Source of the DNA: Terrirubrum flagellatum | Lineage (GTDB): Bacteria; Pseudomonadota; Alphaproteobacteria; Rhizobiales; Beijerinckiaceae | Direction of reading: 5' to 3' | DNA: 64,000 nucleotides | Assembly (NCBI RefSeq): GCF_022059845.1 | Contig: NZ_CP091851.1 | Location: forward strand, 3,348,001 to 3,412,000 | In this document: positions 8,000 through 17,687 of the stretch, in pieces | How the letters are laid out: the number at the start of each line of letters is the position of its first letter | Numbering within the stretch: position 1 is the stretch's first letter | Notes under the pieces: model-generated | Seen by the model: the letters and a program-made list of their open reading frames with translations, nothing else | The model's database searches: none | Told to the model about the DNA's origin: nothing | Made by a program: the position numbers and the translations under genes

Positions 8000-9790
8000 A
8001 TGAAAGAGCAAGATCTGCGCAACCTGATCGAAGACGTGCGCGATGGCCGCATGTCCCGGCGCAGCTTCGTCCGACGAATGATGGCGGTCGGACTGACCGC
8101 GCCGATGGCCGGCATGATGCTGCATCACTCCGGCGTCGCCTTCGCAGCCGACGTGCGCACTGAATACAAGCCGACCAAGGCCGGCGGCGGCGGCCCGCTC
8201 AAGCTGCTCTTCTGGCAGGCTCCCACCCTGATCAATCCGCACTTCGCCACCGGCACGAAAGACCAGGAAGGCTCGCGCATCTTTTACGAGCCGCTCGCAG
8301 CCTGGGACAATGACGGCAACCTCATGCCTATCCTCGCGGCGGAAATCCCCTCGAAGGAGAATGGCGGCCTCTCCGCCGACGGCACGCAGGTCACCTGGAA
8401 GCTGAAACAGGGCGTCAAATGGCATGACGGCAAGCCCTTCACCGCCGACGACGTTGTGTTCAACTTCGAATATGTCACCAATCCTGCGACGGCCGCCATC
8501 ACCGGCGGCTCCTACAAGGACATGAAGGTCGAGAAGGTCAACGACTTCGCGATCAAGATCATCTTCGCCAAGCCGACGCCGTTCTGGGCCGACGCTTTCG
8601 TCGCCACGGTCGGCATGATCATTCCGAAGCATCTGTTCAAGGACTTCGTCGGCGACAAGTCGCGCGACGCGCCGACCAATCTTTCGCCCATCGGCACCGG
8701 CCCCTACAAATTCGTCGAATTCAAGCCGGGCGACCTGCTGCGCGGCGAGCGCAACCCTGATTATCACATGCCAAACAGGCCCTTCTTCGACACAATCGAG
8801 ATGAAGGGCGGCGGCGACGCAGTCTCTGCGGCGCGCGCGGTGCTGCAGACCGGCGAATATGATTTCGGCTGGAACATGCAGGTCGAGGACGAGATCCTCA
8901 AGCGCCTGGAGACGGGCGGCAAGGGCCGGATCGATCTCGTCTATGGCGGCAATGTCGAGTTCATCCAGCTCAACGCCACCGACCCCAACACTGAAGTCGA
9001 TGGCGAGAAGTCTTCTGTGAAGACGAAGCATCCCGCCTTCTCCGATCCGGCGGTGCGGAAGGCGTTGAATCTCCTGATCGATCGCAACTCGGTGCAGCAG
9101 TTCATCTATGGCCGCACCGGCAAACCAACCGCGAACATTCTCAACGGTCCTGATCAGTTCGTATCAAAGGCGAACAAGATCGAATTCGACGTCGCCAAAG
9201 CGGAGAAGCTGCTGGAAGACGCGGGCTGGAAGAAGGGCGCCGACGGCATCCGGGCGAAGGACGGCTACAAGCTGAAATTCGTCTACCAGACCTCGATCAA
9301 CGCGCCGCGCCAGAAGACGCAGGCGATCATCAAGCAGGCGGCGCAGAAGGTCGGCATCGACATGGAGATCAAATCCGTGTCGGCGTCGGTGTTCTTCTCC
9401 TCTGATGTCGCCAATCCCGACACCTATCCGCACTTCTATGCGGACATGCAGATGTTCACCTTCAACATGACGCAGCCCGACCCGGCCGTGTTCATGCTGC
9501 AATATGTGTCGTGGGAAATCGCGACGAAGGAGAACAAGTGGCAGGGCCGGAACGTCATCCGCTGGAAGAACGATGAGTACGACAACCTCTACAAGTCGTC
9601 TCAGAACGAACTCGATCCGGTGAAGCGCGCGGCCGCCTTCATCAAGATGAACGACCTCGTCGTGGCGAATTATGTGCTGCCGCTGCTGCATCGCGCACAG
9701 TCGACGGCGATCAACAGCAAGCTCAAGGCGCCGCAGAGCGGCTGGGACAACAATCTCTGGCTGTTGTCCGACTGGTTCCGGGAGGCGTGA
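8000..9790 (+). CDS. peptide-type ABC transporter substrate-binding protein (family 5)
   Basis: A 596-residue periplasmic binding protein of the DppA/OppA class. The N terminus carries a twin-arginine signal (SRRSFVRRMM at about residues 19-28, then a hydrophobic stretch and cleavage after GVAFA near residue 49), so it probably folds before export. Typical SBP_bac_5 elements follow: LINPHFATGTKD, a VTWKLKQGVKWHDGKPFTADD segment, TGPYKFVEF, and PAVRKALNLLIDR. GAGGGG at 7988-7993 is well placed for this ATG. It opens an operon with two permeases and a fused ATPase. The ligand is unknown: peptides, oligosaccharides and opine-like compounds all use this family. Confidence 0.9.
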   Translation: MKEQDLRNLIEDVRDGRMSRRSFVRRMMAVGLTAPMAGMMLHHSGVAFAADVRTEYKPTKAGGGGPLKLLFWQAPTLINPHFATGTKDQEGSRIFYEPLAAWDNDGNLMPILAAEIPSKENGGLSADGTQVTWKLKQGVKWHDGKPFTADDVVFNFEYVTNPATAAITGGSYKDMKVEKVNDFAIKIIFAKPTPFWADAFVATVGMIIPKHLFKDFVGDKSRDAPTNLSPIGTGPYKFVEFKPGDLLRGERNPDYHMPNRPFFDTIEMKGGGDAVSAARAVLQTGEYDFGWNMQVEDEILKRLETGGKGRIDLVYGGNVEFIQLNATDPNTEVDGEKSSVKTKHPAFSDPAVRKALNLLIDRNSVQQFIYGRTGKPTANILNGPDQFVSKANKIEFDVAKAEKLLEDAGWKKGADGIRAKDGYKLKFVYQTSINAPRQKTQAIIKQAAQKVGIDMEIKSVSASVFFSSDVANPDTYPHFYADMQMFTFNMTQPDPAVFMLQYVSWEIATKENKWQGRNVIRWKNDEYDNLYKSSQNELDPVKRAAAFIKMNDLVVANYVLPLLHRAQSTAINSKLKAPQSGWDNNLWLLSDWFREA

Positions 9791-9797
9791 TCCCGGA
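9777..9797 (+). terminator. hairpin over the stop codon of the binding-protein gene
   Basis: TCCGGGA and TCCCGGA form a perfect 7-bp stem around a 7-base loop containing the TGA stop. There is no T-run, so this looks like an intercistronic stabiliser or attenuator that leaves more mRNA for the binding protein than for the permeases. Confidence 0.4.
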
Positions 9798-9816
9798 CAG
9801 AGCCTAAGGACTCGCC

Positions 9817-10776
9817 ATGGGCGCCTTTCTGATCAGGAGATTCCTGATAGCGATCCCGAGCCTGCTCGGGATCAGCCTCATCCTCTTCATCGTGCTGGCC
9901 ATGGCGCCTGGCGATCCGTTCGGGGAGCTTGCGAGCAACCCGAACGTGCCGCCGGAAGTCCGGATGGCGTTGCGCGCGAAGTTCGGCCTCGATGACCCCA
10001 TCCTCCTGCGTTATGTGCGATGGGTTATGGCGATGGCTCAGGGCGATTGGGGCTTCTCGTTCGCGAGCCGCGTCAATGTCGACGATCTGATCCTGCAGCG
10101 CGTGCCCACGACGCTTCTGGTGATCGGCTCGTCGCAGATTCTCGCGCTGACGATCGCCATTCCGGTCGGCATCCTCGCTGCGATCCGCCCCTATTCGATC
10201 TTCGACCAGATCGCGAACACGCTCGCCTTCGTCGGCTTCTCCCTGCCGACCTTCTTCACCGGCCTGCTGTTCATCCTGCTCTTCAGCATCAAGCTCGACT
10301 GGCTGCCTTTCGTCTATCAGGCGAATGTGCCGGGCACGGGACTGACCTGGGTGTGGGGCCACATCAAGCAGGCGATCATGCCGGTCTGCGTGCTCGGCTT
10401 CTTCCAGGCCGCGTCCTACACGCGCTATGTGCGTTCGGCCGTGCTTGATGTCGCCCGGCTCGACTATGTGACGACGGCGCGCGCCAAGGGCCTCAGCGAA
10501 AAGGTCGTGACCGTGCGCCACGTCGCGCGCAACGCGCTGATCCCGGTCGTCACGCTTGTCGCGCTGCAGATGCCTGCGGTGTTCGGCGGCGCCATCGTCA
10601 CCGAGCAGATCTTCCGCGTGCCCGGCATCGGCTCGCTACTGATCAGCGCAATGCTCGCCAATGACACGCCCGTCATCATGGCGGTGACCTTCGTGTTCGC
10701 CTGCCTTGTCGTTCTCTTCAACCTGATCGCGGACCTCCTGTATGGCTGGCTCGACCCTCGCATCTCCTTCGGCTGA
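9817..10776 (+). CDS. ABC transporter permease, DppB type
   Basis: A 319-residue inner-membrane permease with about six transmembrane segments. The first is near the N terminus (LIRRFLIAIPSLLGISLILFI cut at about 20 residues), followed by the DppB signature MAPGDPFGELA and a helix-turn with GLDDPILLRYVRW. The EAA loop that contacts the ATPase is DVARLDYVTTARAKGLSEKVV. It lies 26 bases after the binding-protein gene, and its 3' end overlaps the next permease by up to 35 bases. Confidence 0.92.
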   Translation: MGAFLIRRFLIAIPSLLGISLILFIVLAMAPGDPFGELASNPNVPPEVRMALRAKFGLDDPILLRYVRWVMAMAQGDWGFSFASRVNVDDLILQRVPTTLLVIGSSQILALTIAIPVGILAAIRPYSIFDQIANTLAFVGFSLPTFFTGLLFILLFSIKLDWLPFVYQANVPGTGLTWVWGHIKQAIMPVCVLGFFQAASYTRYVRSAVLDVARLDYVTTARAKGLSEKVVTVRHVARNALIPVVTLVALQMPAVFGGAIVTEQIFRVPGIGSLLISAMLANDTPVIMAVTFVFACLVVLFNLIADLLYGWLDPRISFG

Positions 10777-11683
10777 GGTGGCCGTGGCGGCGCCGACGCG
10801 CCCCGTCTCGGTCTCGCCGGCGCGGGAGACCTGGCGCCGCTTCCGTCGCCACCGGCTCGCGATGGCGAGCGTCATCGTGCTCGGGCTGCTGATCTTCGGC
10901 GTCGTCGTCGGACCGCTGCTCTGGCCGGTCCGGATCGACGACATCGACTTCGCAGCCCAGCTCCAGGGCCCGTCCTGGCAGCATCCGTTCGGCACCGACG
11001 ATCTCGGACAGGATATTCTCGCCCGCATGATCTATGGCGGCCGCATCTCGCTGGCTGTCGGCCTTGCGGCGATGGTGGTCGCGACCGTGATCGGAATCAT
11101 CGTCGGCGCGCTCGCGGGAATTTCGCGAGGGCTCAAGGATTCGGCGCTGATGTGGGTGACGGACCTGTTTCTGTCGCTGCCGCAGCTCCCGCTGCTTCTC
11201 CTGATCATCTATCTCTTTCGGGACAAGCTGAAGCAGGCGTTCGGCGTCGAGGGCGGCGTCTTCATCATGATCGTCGTGGTGATCGGCGGGCTGCGCTGGA
11301 TGCCGGTCGCGCGCCTCGTGCGCGCTCAGTTCCTGTCGCTGCGCGAGAAAGAATTCGTCGAGGCGGCGCGCGCGCAGGGCGCGAGCAAATGGCGGCAGGT
11401 GGTGCATCACATCTTGCCGAACGCGCTCGGACCCGTGATCGTCGCCGGCACGATCGAGGTGTCCGCCGCGATCATTGCGGAATCCACTCTCTCCTTCCTC
11501 GGGCTTGGATTCCCGCCCGACATTCCGACATGGGGGCGAATCCTGTTCGACGCGAAAGACAATCTCGACGTGGCGGCGCATTGGGCGCTGTTCCCCGGCG
11601 CCGCGATCTTCCTCTCGGTGCTCTCGATCAATTTCATCGGCGACGGACTTCGGGACGCGCTCGATCCAAGGCGCGTGATCTGA
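10742..11683 (+). CDS. ABC transporter permease, DppC type
   Basis: An inner-membrane permease of up to 313 residues. DppC landmarks are FGTDDLGQDILARMIYGGRISL, the EAA loop EFVEAARAQGASKWRQVV, and a C-terminal SINFIGDGLRDALDPR. The ATG at 10742 gives a 35-base overlap with the preceding gene. GTG codons at 10778 or 10784 (the latter just after GAGG) would avoid most of this and are real alternatives. The stop overlaps the ATPase start (TGATG). Confidence 0.9.
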   Translation: MAGSTLASPSAEVAVAAPTRPVSVSPARETWRRFRRHRLAMASVIVLGLLIFGVVVGPLLWPVRIDDIDFAAQLQGPSWQHPFGTDDLGQDILARMIYGGRISLAVGLAAMVVATVIGIIVGALAGISRGLKDSALMWVTDLFLSLPQLPLLLLIIYLFRDKLKQAFGVEGGVFIMIVVVIGGLRWMPVARLVRAQFLSLREKEFVEAARAQGASKWRQVVHHILPNALGPVIVAGTIEVSAAIIAESTLSFLGLGFPPDIPTWGRILFDAKDNLDVAAHWALFPGAAIFLSVLSINFIGDGLRDALDPRRVI

Positions 11684-13554
11684 TGAAGGCAGACGTCAAA
11701 TCCATGACGACCCCTATCCTCTCCGTTGAAAACCTGACCACTTCGTTCCGCGTGGACGGCAAGTGGCGTCCTGTCGTGCGCGACGTATCCTTCTCGATCG
11801 GCGCGCGCGAGACGCTCGCCGTCGTCGGCGAATCCGGTTCGGGCAAGAGCGTCACCGCGCTCTCGATCATGCGGCTGACATCGAGCGGCAACACCAAGAC
11901 CGAAGGCAGGATCTCGCTCGAAGGGCGCGATCTTCTCAAGCTTCCGGAAGCGGAGATGCGCCGCATCCGCGGCGACGACATCGCCATGATCTTCCAGGAG
12001 CCGATGACGAGCCTCAATCCGGTGCTCACCGTCGGATTCCAGATCGCCGAAGCGCTTATCCTGCATCGCGGCCTGTCGCGCGCCGAAGCGGACGCCGAAA
12101 CGATCAGGCTGTTCGACAAGGTTCGCATCCCCTCGGCGAAATCGCGCATCCACGAATATCCGCATCGCTTCTCCGGCGGCATGCGGCAGCGCGTGATGAT
12201 CGCCATGGCGCTGGCCTGCAAGCCGAAGCTGCTGATCGCGGACGAGCCGACGACGGCGCTCGACGTGACGATCCAGGCGCAGATTCTCGAGCTCATCAAG
12301 ATGTTGCAGGAGGAAGAGGGCATGTCCGTCCTCTTCATCACGCACGATATGGGCGTCGTCGCCGAAATCGCCGACCGTATGGTGGTGATGTATAACGGAC
12401 AGGCGGTCGAGACCGGCGAGACGGAGAAAATCTTCGCGCGCGCCGAACATCCCTATACGCGCGCGCTCCTGTCCGCGGTGCCGAAGCTTGGCTCGATGAG
12501 CGGCCGTGCGAGGCCGATGCGGTTTCCCGTCGTCGATCGCGCGACGGGGCTTTCGGACACGCCTGCGGAAGCCCCTGACACCGTCGCCGCGGCCGAGCGG
12601 CCGGTGCTGGAGGTGCGCGATCTCGTCACCCGTTTCGACATCCGCGCCGGCGTTTTCGGCCGCGTCAGCGGCAGCGTGCATGCGGTCGAGAACGTCTCCT
12701 TCTCTTTGCAAGCCGGAGAAACGCTGGCGCTGGTCGGCGAATCCGGCTGCGGCAAGTCAACGACGGGCCGCTCCGTGATGCGCCTCATTGAGCCGCTCAG
12801 CGGCACTGTGCTGCTCGATGGCGAGGACGTGCTGAAGCTCGGGCAGAACGAGCTGCGCGAGCGGCGCAAGAAGATGCAGATGATCTTCCAGGACCCGTTC
12901 GCGAGTCTTGACCCGCGCATGACGGTCGGCGCGGCGATCGCCGAGCCGCTCATCATCAACAAACTCGCGACGCGCGGCGAAGCGCGCGAGAAGATCGCCG
13001 ATCTCCTGAAGCGCGTCGGCCTGTCGCCCGACATGTCGGGCCGCTTCCCGCATGAATTCTCGGGCGGCCAGCGTCAGCGCATCTGCATTGCGCGCGCTCT
13101 CGCGGTGCAGCCGCGGCTGATCGTGGCGGATGAATCGGTGTCGGCGCTCGACGTGTCGATCAAGGCGCAGGTGGTGAATCTGATGCTCGATCTGCAGAGC
13201 TCCTTCAAGCTCGCCTATCTCTTCATCTCGCACGACATGGCGGTCGTCGAACGCGTCAGCCATCGCGTCGCGGTGATGTATCTCGGCGAGATCGTCGAGA
13301 TCGGGCCGCGCGCGGCGATCTTCGGCAATCCACAGCATCCCTACACGAAGATGCTGCTGGCCGCGGTGCCGGTGTCCGATCCGACGCGGCGGAAGGACAA
13401 GCGGCCGGTGTCGACGCACGAGATCAGGAATCCGATCAGGCCGGTCGGCTATGTGCTTCCGCAGCGGACCTATCGCGAGGTCTCGCCGGGCCATGTGGTG
13501 CAGGTGTGGGGCGATGAGTGGGCGCGCGTCGAGGCGCAGAACCAAGCTGCGTGA
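11683..13554 (+). CDS. fused dual ABC ATPase (DppD-DppF type)
   Basis: A 623-residue protein with two complete nucleotide-binding domains. Domain 1 has Walker A GESGSGKS at 49-56, signature FSGGMRQRV and Walker B LLIADEPTTALD. Domain 2 has Walker A GESGCGKS at 352-359, signature FSGGQRQRI and LIVADESVSALD. Each ends with the oligopeptide-transporter C-terminal extension (HPYTRALL; HPYTKMLL). It energises the permeases encoded upstream. The ATG at 11683 overlaps the permease stop; ATG 11704 is a possible second start. Because the second peptide importer in this window (37554-41164) has no ATPase gene, this protein might serve both, which is untested inference. Confidence 0.93.
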   Translation: MKADVKSMTTPILSVENLTTSFRVDGKWRPVVRDVSFSIGARETLAVVGESGSGKSVTALSIMRLTSSGNTKTEGRISLEGRDLLKLPEAEMRRIRGDDIAMIFQEPMTSLNPVLTVGFQIAEALILHRGLSRAEADAETIRLFDKVRIPSAKSRIHEYPHRFSGGMRQRVMIAMALACKPKLLIADEPTTALDVTIQAQILELIKMLQEEEGMSVLFITHDMGVVAEIADRMVVMYNGQAVETGETEKIFARAEHPYTRALLSAVPKLGSMSGRARPMRFPVVDRATGLSDTPAEAPDTVAAAERPVLEVRDLVTRFDIRAGVFGRVSGSVHAVENVSFSLQAGETLALVGESGCGKSTTGRSVMRLIEPLSGTVLLDGEDVLKLGQNELRERRKKMQMIFQDPFASLDPRMTVGAAIAEPLIINKLATRGEAREKIADLLKRVGLSPDMSGRFPHEFSGGQRQRICIARALAVQPRLIVADESVSALDVSIKAQVVNLMLDLQSSFKLAYLFISHDMAVVERVSHRVAVMYLGEIVEIGPRAAIFGNPQHPYTKMLLAAVPVSDPTRRKDKRPVSTHEIRNPIRPVGYVLPQRTYREVSPGHVVQVWGDEWARVEAQNQAA

Positions 13555-13578
13555 ATCGAAGCGGTAGCTGAGCTTGAC

Positions 13579-13603
13579 ACGCGGCGGCGCGCTGCCGCCG
13601 CGT
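13579..13603 (+). terminator. strong hairpin after the peptide ABC operon
   Basis: ACGCGGCGGC and GCCGCCGCGT pair perfectly over 10 bp around the loop GCGCT, 25 bases after the ATPase stop. There is no T-run. It is plausibly a transcription end or mRNA-stabilising structure before zwf. Confidence 0.5.
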
Positions 13604-13732
13604 CATCCTGAAAGCTTGACGACGCGGCGCTGAGGCGCGACGGATCGGGCTTACTTGTCCGGAAGAGCCGCGCATGCACGCCGTCCCGATCGCGACATCG
13701 GATCGCTTGCTTGCGCAGGCAGGGAATCGCTC

Positions 13733-15214
13733 ATGATCTCGCGCATCATCCAGGTCGATCCATTCGATCTCATCGTCTTTGGCGCGACGGGCGATCTCTC
13801 CGCCCGCAAATTGCTGCCCGCTCTCTTCCAGCGAGATGTCGCAGGACAGATCCCGGAATCATCCCGCGTCATCGGCGCGTCGCGCAAGCCGATGAGCGAC
13901 GCGGATTTTCGCGCTTTCGCCAAATCCGCCATCGAGGAGCATGTGCCCGACAAGGAGCGCACGCCCGAGAGTGTGGAGCATTTCATCCAGCGCCTGGCTT
14001 ACGTCGCCGTTGATGCGATGTCGGATGGCGGCTGGAGCGATCTCAAGGCGCTCATCGAAAAAGCGCGTGGCCATATCCGCGTCTATTATCTCGCCACCGG
14101 CCCCGATCTGTTCGGGCCGATCTGTGACAGGCTGTCGTCGCTCGGCCTTGTCGATGACACCGCGCGCGTAATCGTCGAGAAGCCACTCGGCAAGGACCTC
14201 GAATCCGCGCGCGAGGTGAACGATTTGATCGGGAAGGCTTTCCCCGAGACGCGAATCTTCCGCATCGATCACTATCTCGGCAAGGAGACGGTGCAGAATC
14301 TCATGGCGTTGCGCTTCGCCAACGCGCTGTTCGAGCCGCTCTGGAATGCCGGCCATATCGATCATGTGCAGATCACGGTCGCCGAAACGCTCGGCGTCGG
14401 CGGACGCGTCGGCTATTACGACACGGCCGGAGCGCTGCGCGACATGGCGCAGAACCATCTGTTGCAATTGCTCTGCCTCGTCGCCATGGAGCCGCCGACC
14501 TCGATGGCGGCTGACGCGGTGCGCGATGAAAAGCTCAAGGTGCTGCAATCGCTGGCGCCGATCCGCGGCGAGCAGGCGGCGCAGCTCACCGTGCGCGGAC
14601 AATATCGCGCCGGCGCGGCCGAAGGCGGCGCGGTGAAGGGATATCTCGACGAACTCGGCGACGCTTCAAGCCGCACCGAGACCTTCGTCGCGATCAAGGC
14701 GCAGATCGCCAACTGGCGATGGGCCGGAGTGCCCTTCTATCTCCGTACGGGAAAGCGGCTGGCGACGCGCGTGTCTGAAATCGTCGTCGGTTTCCGGCCG
14801 ATCCCGCACTCGATGTTCGACGGTTCGGCGGGGCCGCTTTCGCCCAACCAGCTTGTCATCCGGCTGCAGCCGAATGAAGGTGTGCGTCTCTGGCTGATGA
14901 TCAAGGATCCCGGTCCCGGCGGCATGCGCCTGCGCCGCATTCCGCTCGACATGACGTTCGCGGAAGCGTTCCACACACGCAATCCCGACGCCTATGAACG
15001 GCTGCTGATGGATGTCGTGCGCGGCAACCAGACGCTCTTCATGCGTCGCGACGAAGTCGAGGCGGCGTGGAGCTGGATCGATCCGATCCAAGAAGCGTGG
15101 AAGGCGAATGAGGAGCCGCCGAAGCCCTACGCGTCGGGGACGTCTGGACCGTCAGCCGCCATCGCGCTGATCGAACGCGATGGGCGCACCTGGCACGAGG
15201 ACGAGCCGGTTTGA
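13733..15214 (+). CDS. zwf: glucose-6-phosphate 1-dehydrogenase
   Basis: A 493-residue enzyme oxidising glucose 6-phosphate to 6-phosphogluconolactone with NAD(P)+, the entry to the Entner-Doudoroff and pentose phosphate routes. The Rossmann fingerprint GATGDLS is at 17-23 and the substrate-binding/catalytic block RIDHYLGKE at 177-185, followed by NLMALRFAN. Length is normal. The ATG at 13733 is preferred because it precedes the conserved DLIVFGATGD strand by the usual distance; an upstream in-frame start would add a low-complexity tail. The usual partners pgl and edd are not adjacent. The gene ends two bases from the convergent ABC ATPase gene. Confidence 0.95.
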   Translation: MISRIIQVDPFDLIVFGATGDLSARKLLPALFQRDVAGQIPESSRVIGASRKPMSDADFRAFAKSAIEEHVPDKERTPESVEHFIQRLAYVAVDAMSDGGWSDLKALIEKARGHIRVYYLATGPDLFGPICDRLSSLGLVDDTARVIVEKPLGKDLESAREVNDLIGKAFPETRIFRIDHYLGKETVQNLMALRFANALFEPLWNAGHIDHVQITVAETLGVGGRVGYYDTAGALRDMAQNHLLQLLCLVAMEPPTSMAADAVRDEKLKVLQSLAPIRGEQAAQLTVRGQYRAGAAEGGAVKGYLDELGDASSRTETFVAIKAQIANWRWAGVPFYLRTGKRLATRVSEIVVGFRPIPHSMFDGSAGPLSPNQLVIRLQPNEGVRLWLMIKDPGPGGMRLRRIPLDMTFAEAFHTRNPDAYERLLMDVVRGNQTLFMRRDEVEAAWSWIDPIQEAWKANEEPPKPYASGTSGPSAAIALIERDGRTWHEDEPV

Positions 15215-15215
15215 T

Positions 15216-15959
15216 TCACGCAGCTGCGGGTTCGATCGATCCGCCAAGGAACAGCGCGCCGATGCGCGGATCGTGCAGCACGTTCTGCGCGGTGTCGACG
15301 ATGCGCGTTTGACCAAGCTCAAGCACAATGCCGTAGTCGGACATCTCCAGCGCCGAACGCGCGTTCTGCTCGATCATCAGGATCGAGACGCCTTTCCCGC
15401 GCAGTTCCTTCAGGATGCCAAAGGTTTCTTCCACCATCATCGGCGAGAGGCCGATCGAGGGCTCGTCGATCAGGATGAGTTTCGGATCGAGCAGCAGCCC
15501 GCGCACGATCTCAAGCTGCTTCTGTTCGCCGCCAGACAGCGTTCCCGCCTGACGATCGGCCTTGCGCCGGAGAACGGGAAAGCGATCGAGCGCCTTCTCG
15601 ATGCGATCGGGCAGATCAGTGATCGACTTGCCCGCCGCCACGGCGCCAAGTTCGATATTGTTGCGAACCGACATCTCCGGGAAGATGTTGCGGCCCTGCG
15701 GCACATAACAAATGCCCGCTTCGAGCAGCTGACGCGGCTGCCAGTTGGTGACGTCGCGACCGTCGAAATTGATTGTCCCCTGCCGCGCCGCGAGCAATCC
15801 GAACACCGTCTTGAAGACGGTCGATTTGCCTGCACCGTTTGGGCCGATCACCGTTGTGATCGCGCCGCTGCGCACGCCGAATGTCGTGCGGTTGAGGATC
15901 GTCATCCGGCCATAGCCTGCGACGACGTCCTTGAGTTCGAGGATGGGATCAGTGGCCAA
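15216..15959 (-). CDS. branched-chain-type ABC transporter ATP-binding protein (LivF-like)
   Basis: A 247-residue ATPase. Walker A is GPNGAGKST, the signature LSGGEQKQLEIVRGL and Walker B LILIDEPSIGLSP, and QGRNIFPEMSVRNN is the LivF-type Q-loop region. It is the last gene of a minus-strand operon and its start overlaps the LivG-like gene by 11 bases. The operon context (quiC, aroK) suggests import of an aromatic or hydroaromatic acid rather than leucine. Confidence 0.9.
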   Translation of the reverse strand: MATDPILELKDVVAGYGRMTILNRTTFGVRSGAITTVIGPNGAGKSTVFKTVFGLLAARQGTINFDGRDVTNWQPRQLLEAGICYVPQGRNIFPEMSVRNNIELGAVAAGKSITDLPDRIEKALDRFPVLRRKADRQAGTLSGGEQKQLEIVRGLLLDPKLILIDEPSIGLSPMMVEETFGILKELRGKGVSILMIEQNARSALEMSDYGIVLELGQTRIVDTAQNVLHDPRIGALFLGGSIEPAAA

Positions 15960-16692
15960 GATAAGCCTCGATCACTTTGGGGTTGCTGCGCACGCTCGCC
16001 GGCGTTCCCTCGGCGAGCACCTTGCCTTCCGCCAGCACGATGACGCGCGTGCAGAGCGACATCACGAATTCCATATTATGTTCGATGACGACGAAGGTCG
16101 CACCCTGCTCCGCGTTGATCGCCTGCAGACGCTCCTTGAGATTGGCGAGCATGGTGAGATTGACGCCGCCCGCGGGCTCGTCGAGCAGCACGAGGCGCGG
16201 CCCCGCCATGAAGGCCATGGCGGCGTCGAGCAATTTCTGCTGGCCGTAGGAGAGACCGCCGGCGCGTTCATGCCTGAGATGATCGAGCTTGAAGAATCCG
16301 ATCATCTGGTCGGCGGCGGCGCCAAGGCCGGCGTCGCGCGGGCCGAGAAGGCGCGTGACCATGCCGCCCTTGTGCTCCTGCCCGGCGAGAATGAGATTCT
16401 CGCGCACGGTGAGTTGCGGAAACACCTGCAGAAGCTGGAACGTGCGGCTGACGCCCAGGCGATTGAGATCGCAGGGCCGCATGCCGGTGACCGTTTTGCC
16501 ATCGAGCTGCACTTGTCCTTCGTTCGGCTGCAGTTGCCCGAGGATGCAGTTGAAGAGCGTCGATTTCCCGCAGCCGTTCGGCCCGATGATGCCGAGAATC
16601 TCGCGCTCATAGACTTCGAACGAGACGCCGCTGACCGCAGCGATGCCGCCGAACGATTTCGAAATTCCGTTGACCTTGAGAACGGGCGTCAT
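15949..16692 (-). CDS. branched-chain-type ABC transporter ATP-binding protein (LivG-like)
   Basis: A 247-residue ATPase with Walker A GPNGCGKST, signature LSYGQQKLLDAAMAFM and Walker B LVLLDEPAGGVN. The C-terminal VIEHNMEFVMSLCTRVIVL with the H-loop His is typical of LivG. It overlaps livM-like (4 bases) upstream and livF-like downstream, consistent with one polycistronic mRNA. Confidence 0.9.
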   Translation of the reverse strand: MTPVLKVNGISKSFGGIAAVSGVSFEVYEREILGIIGPNGCGKSTLFNCILGQLQPNEGQVQLDGKTVTGMRPCDLNRLGVSRTFQLLQVFPQLTVRENLILAGQEHKGGMVTRLLGPRDAGLGAAADQMIGFFKLDHLRHERAGGLSYGQQKLLDAAMAFMAGPRLVLLDEPAGGVNLTMLANLKERLQAINAEQGATFVVIEHNMEFVMSLCTRVIVLAEGKVLAEGTPASVRSNPKVIEAYLGH

Positions 16693-17687
16693 TGCGAAGC
16701 CGCCTTCAGCGTCGGCTGGGCCGCGGCGCGCGCGGCCGAAGCCGCCTTGGTGCGACGCTGCGCGATCCAGTTATCGATGATCCCGAGCAGGCCGCGCGGC
16801 GAGATCGCAAGCATGACCATGACGAGCAGCGCATAGAGGATGAGATAGAGGCCCTCGGTGAAGCGCAGCCATTCCGGCAGCAGCACGGCGATGAGCGCGC
16901 CGAGATAGGGGCCAAAGAAGAAACCAGAGCCGCCGACAATCACCATGAGCAAGAGATCGAGCGAGAGATTGAGCCCGAACGGCGTCGGATCGACGAACTC
17001 AACAAGCGGGCCATAGAGTACGCCTGATACCCCGCCCAGCGCCGATCCGATGGCGAACGCCATCAGCGTGTAGCGCCTGGTGTCAACGCCGAGCGACAGC
17101 GCGCGAACGGGATTCTCGCGCAGCGCGACGAAAGCGCGGCCCCAGGGCGAGCGCACCAGCCACCACACGGCGAACGATACGAGCGCCAGCATGAACAGCG
17201 AGAAATAGTAGAAGGGCAGCGCCGTTTTCGTCGGATAGCCGAATATTGTCGGCCTCGGCACGCCGACGATCCCATAGATGCCGCCCGTCAGCCATTCCTC
17301 GTTGCGGAAGACGAGATAGGCGAGCGTGGAGAAAGCGAGCGTGACGAAAGCGAGATAATGATGCTGCACGCGCAGCGCGGGATAGCCGAGCAGCCAGCCG
17401 ATGACGAAGCAGAGAAGGATGGCGACCAGGAGCGCGAGCGCAAAGGGAAATCCGTGCGTCGTCAGCAGCGCGCCAGCATAGGCGCCGACGCCGACGAAAG
17501 CGCCCTGCGCCAGCGATACCTGGCCAGCGTAGCCAAGCGTGAGATTGAGGCCAATCGCCGCAATCGTCAGGATCGCCCAGCGTGTCGAGATATAGACACC
17601 GTAGCGGCTGAGATAGATCGGCAGAATCATAAGAAGCGCCGCGGCGACGAGCGCGCCGCCCGCCTTGAGCATGGTTGAGGGCGTCAT
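16689..17687 (-). CDS. branched-chain-type ABC transporter permease (LivM-like)
   Basis: A 332-residue multi-spanning membrane protein. LivM features are LNLTLGYAGQVSLAQGAFVGVGAYAGALL near the N terminus (the conserved G-Y-A-GQxSxGxxxFxGxGAY block) and a second-half SALGGVSGVLYG and VGGSGFFFGPYLGA. The ATG at 17687 overlaps the livH-like stop (ATGA). Longer in-frame starts would run through the livH-like gene and were rejected. Confidence 0.9.
   Translation of the reverse strand: MTPSTMLKAGGALVAAALLMILPIYLSRYGVYISTRWAILTIAAIGLNLTLGYAGQVSLAQGAFVGVGAYAGALLTTHGFPFALALLVAILLCFVIGWLLGYPALRVQHHYLAFVTLAFSTLAYLVFRNEEWLTGGIYGIVGVPRPTIFGYPTKTALPFYYFSLFMLALVSFAVWWLVRSPWGRAFVALRENPVRALSLGVDTRRYTLMAFAIGSALGGVSGVLYGPLVEFVDPTPFGLNLSLDLLLMVIVGGSGFFFGPYLGALIAVLLPEWLRFTEGLYLILYALLVMVMLAISPRGLLGIIDNWIAQRRTKAASAARAAAQPTLKAASQ

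Noticed and set aside
11152-11682. N-terminal extension of the fused ABC ATPase into the upstream permease gene
   Set aside because: The extension is Arg/Ala-rich shadow sequence of the permease; the ATG overlapping the permease stop at 11683 directly precedes the conserved ATPase N terminus.
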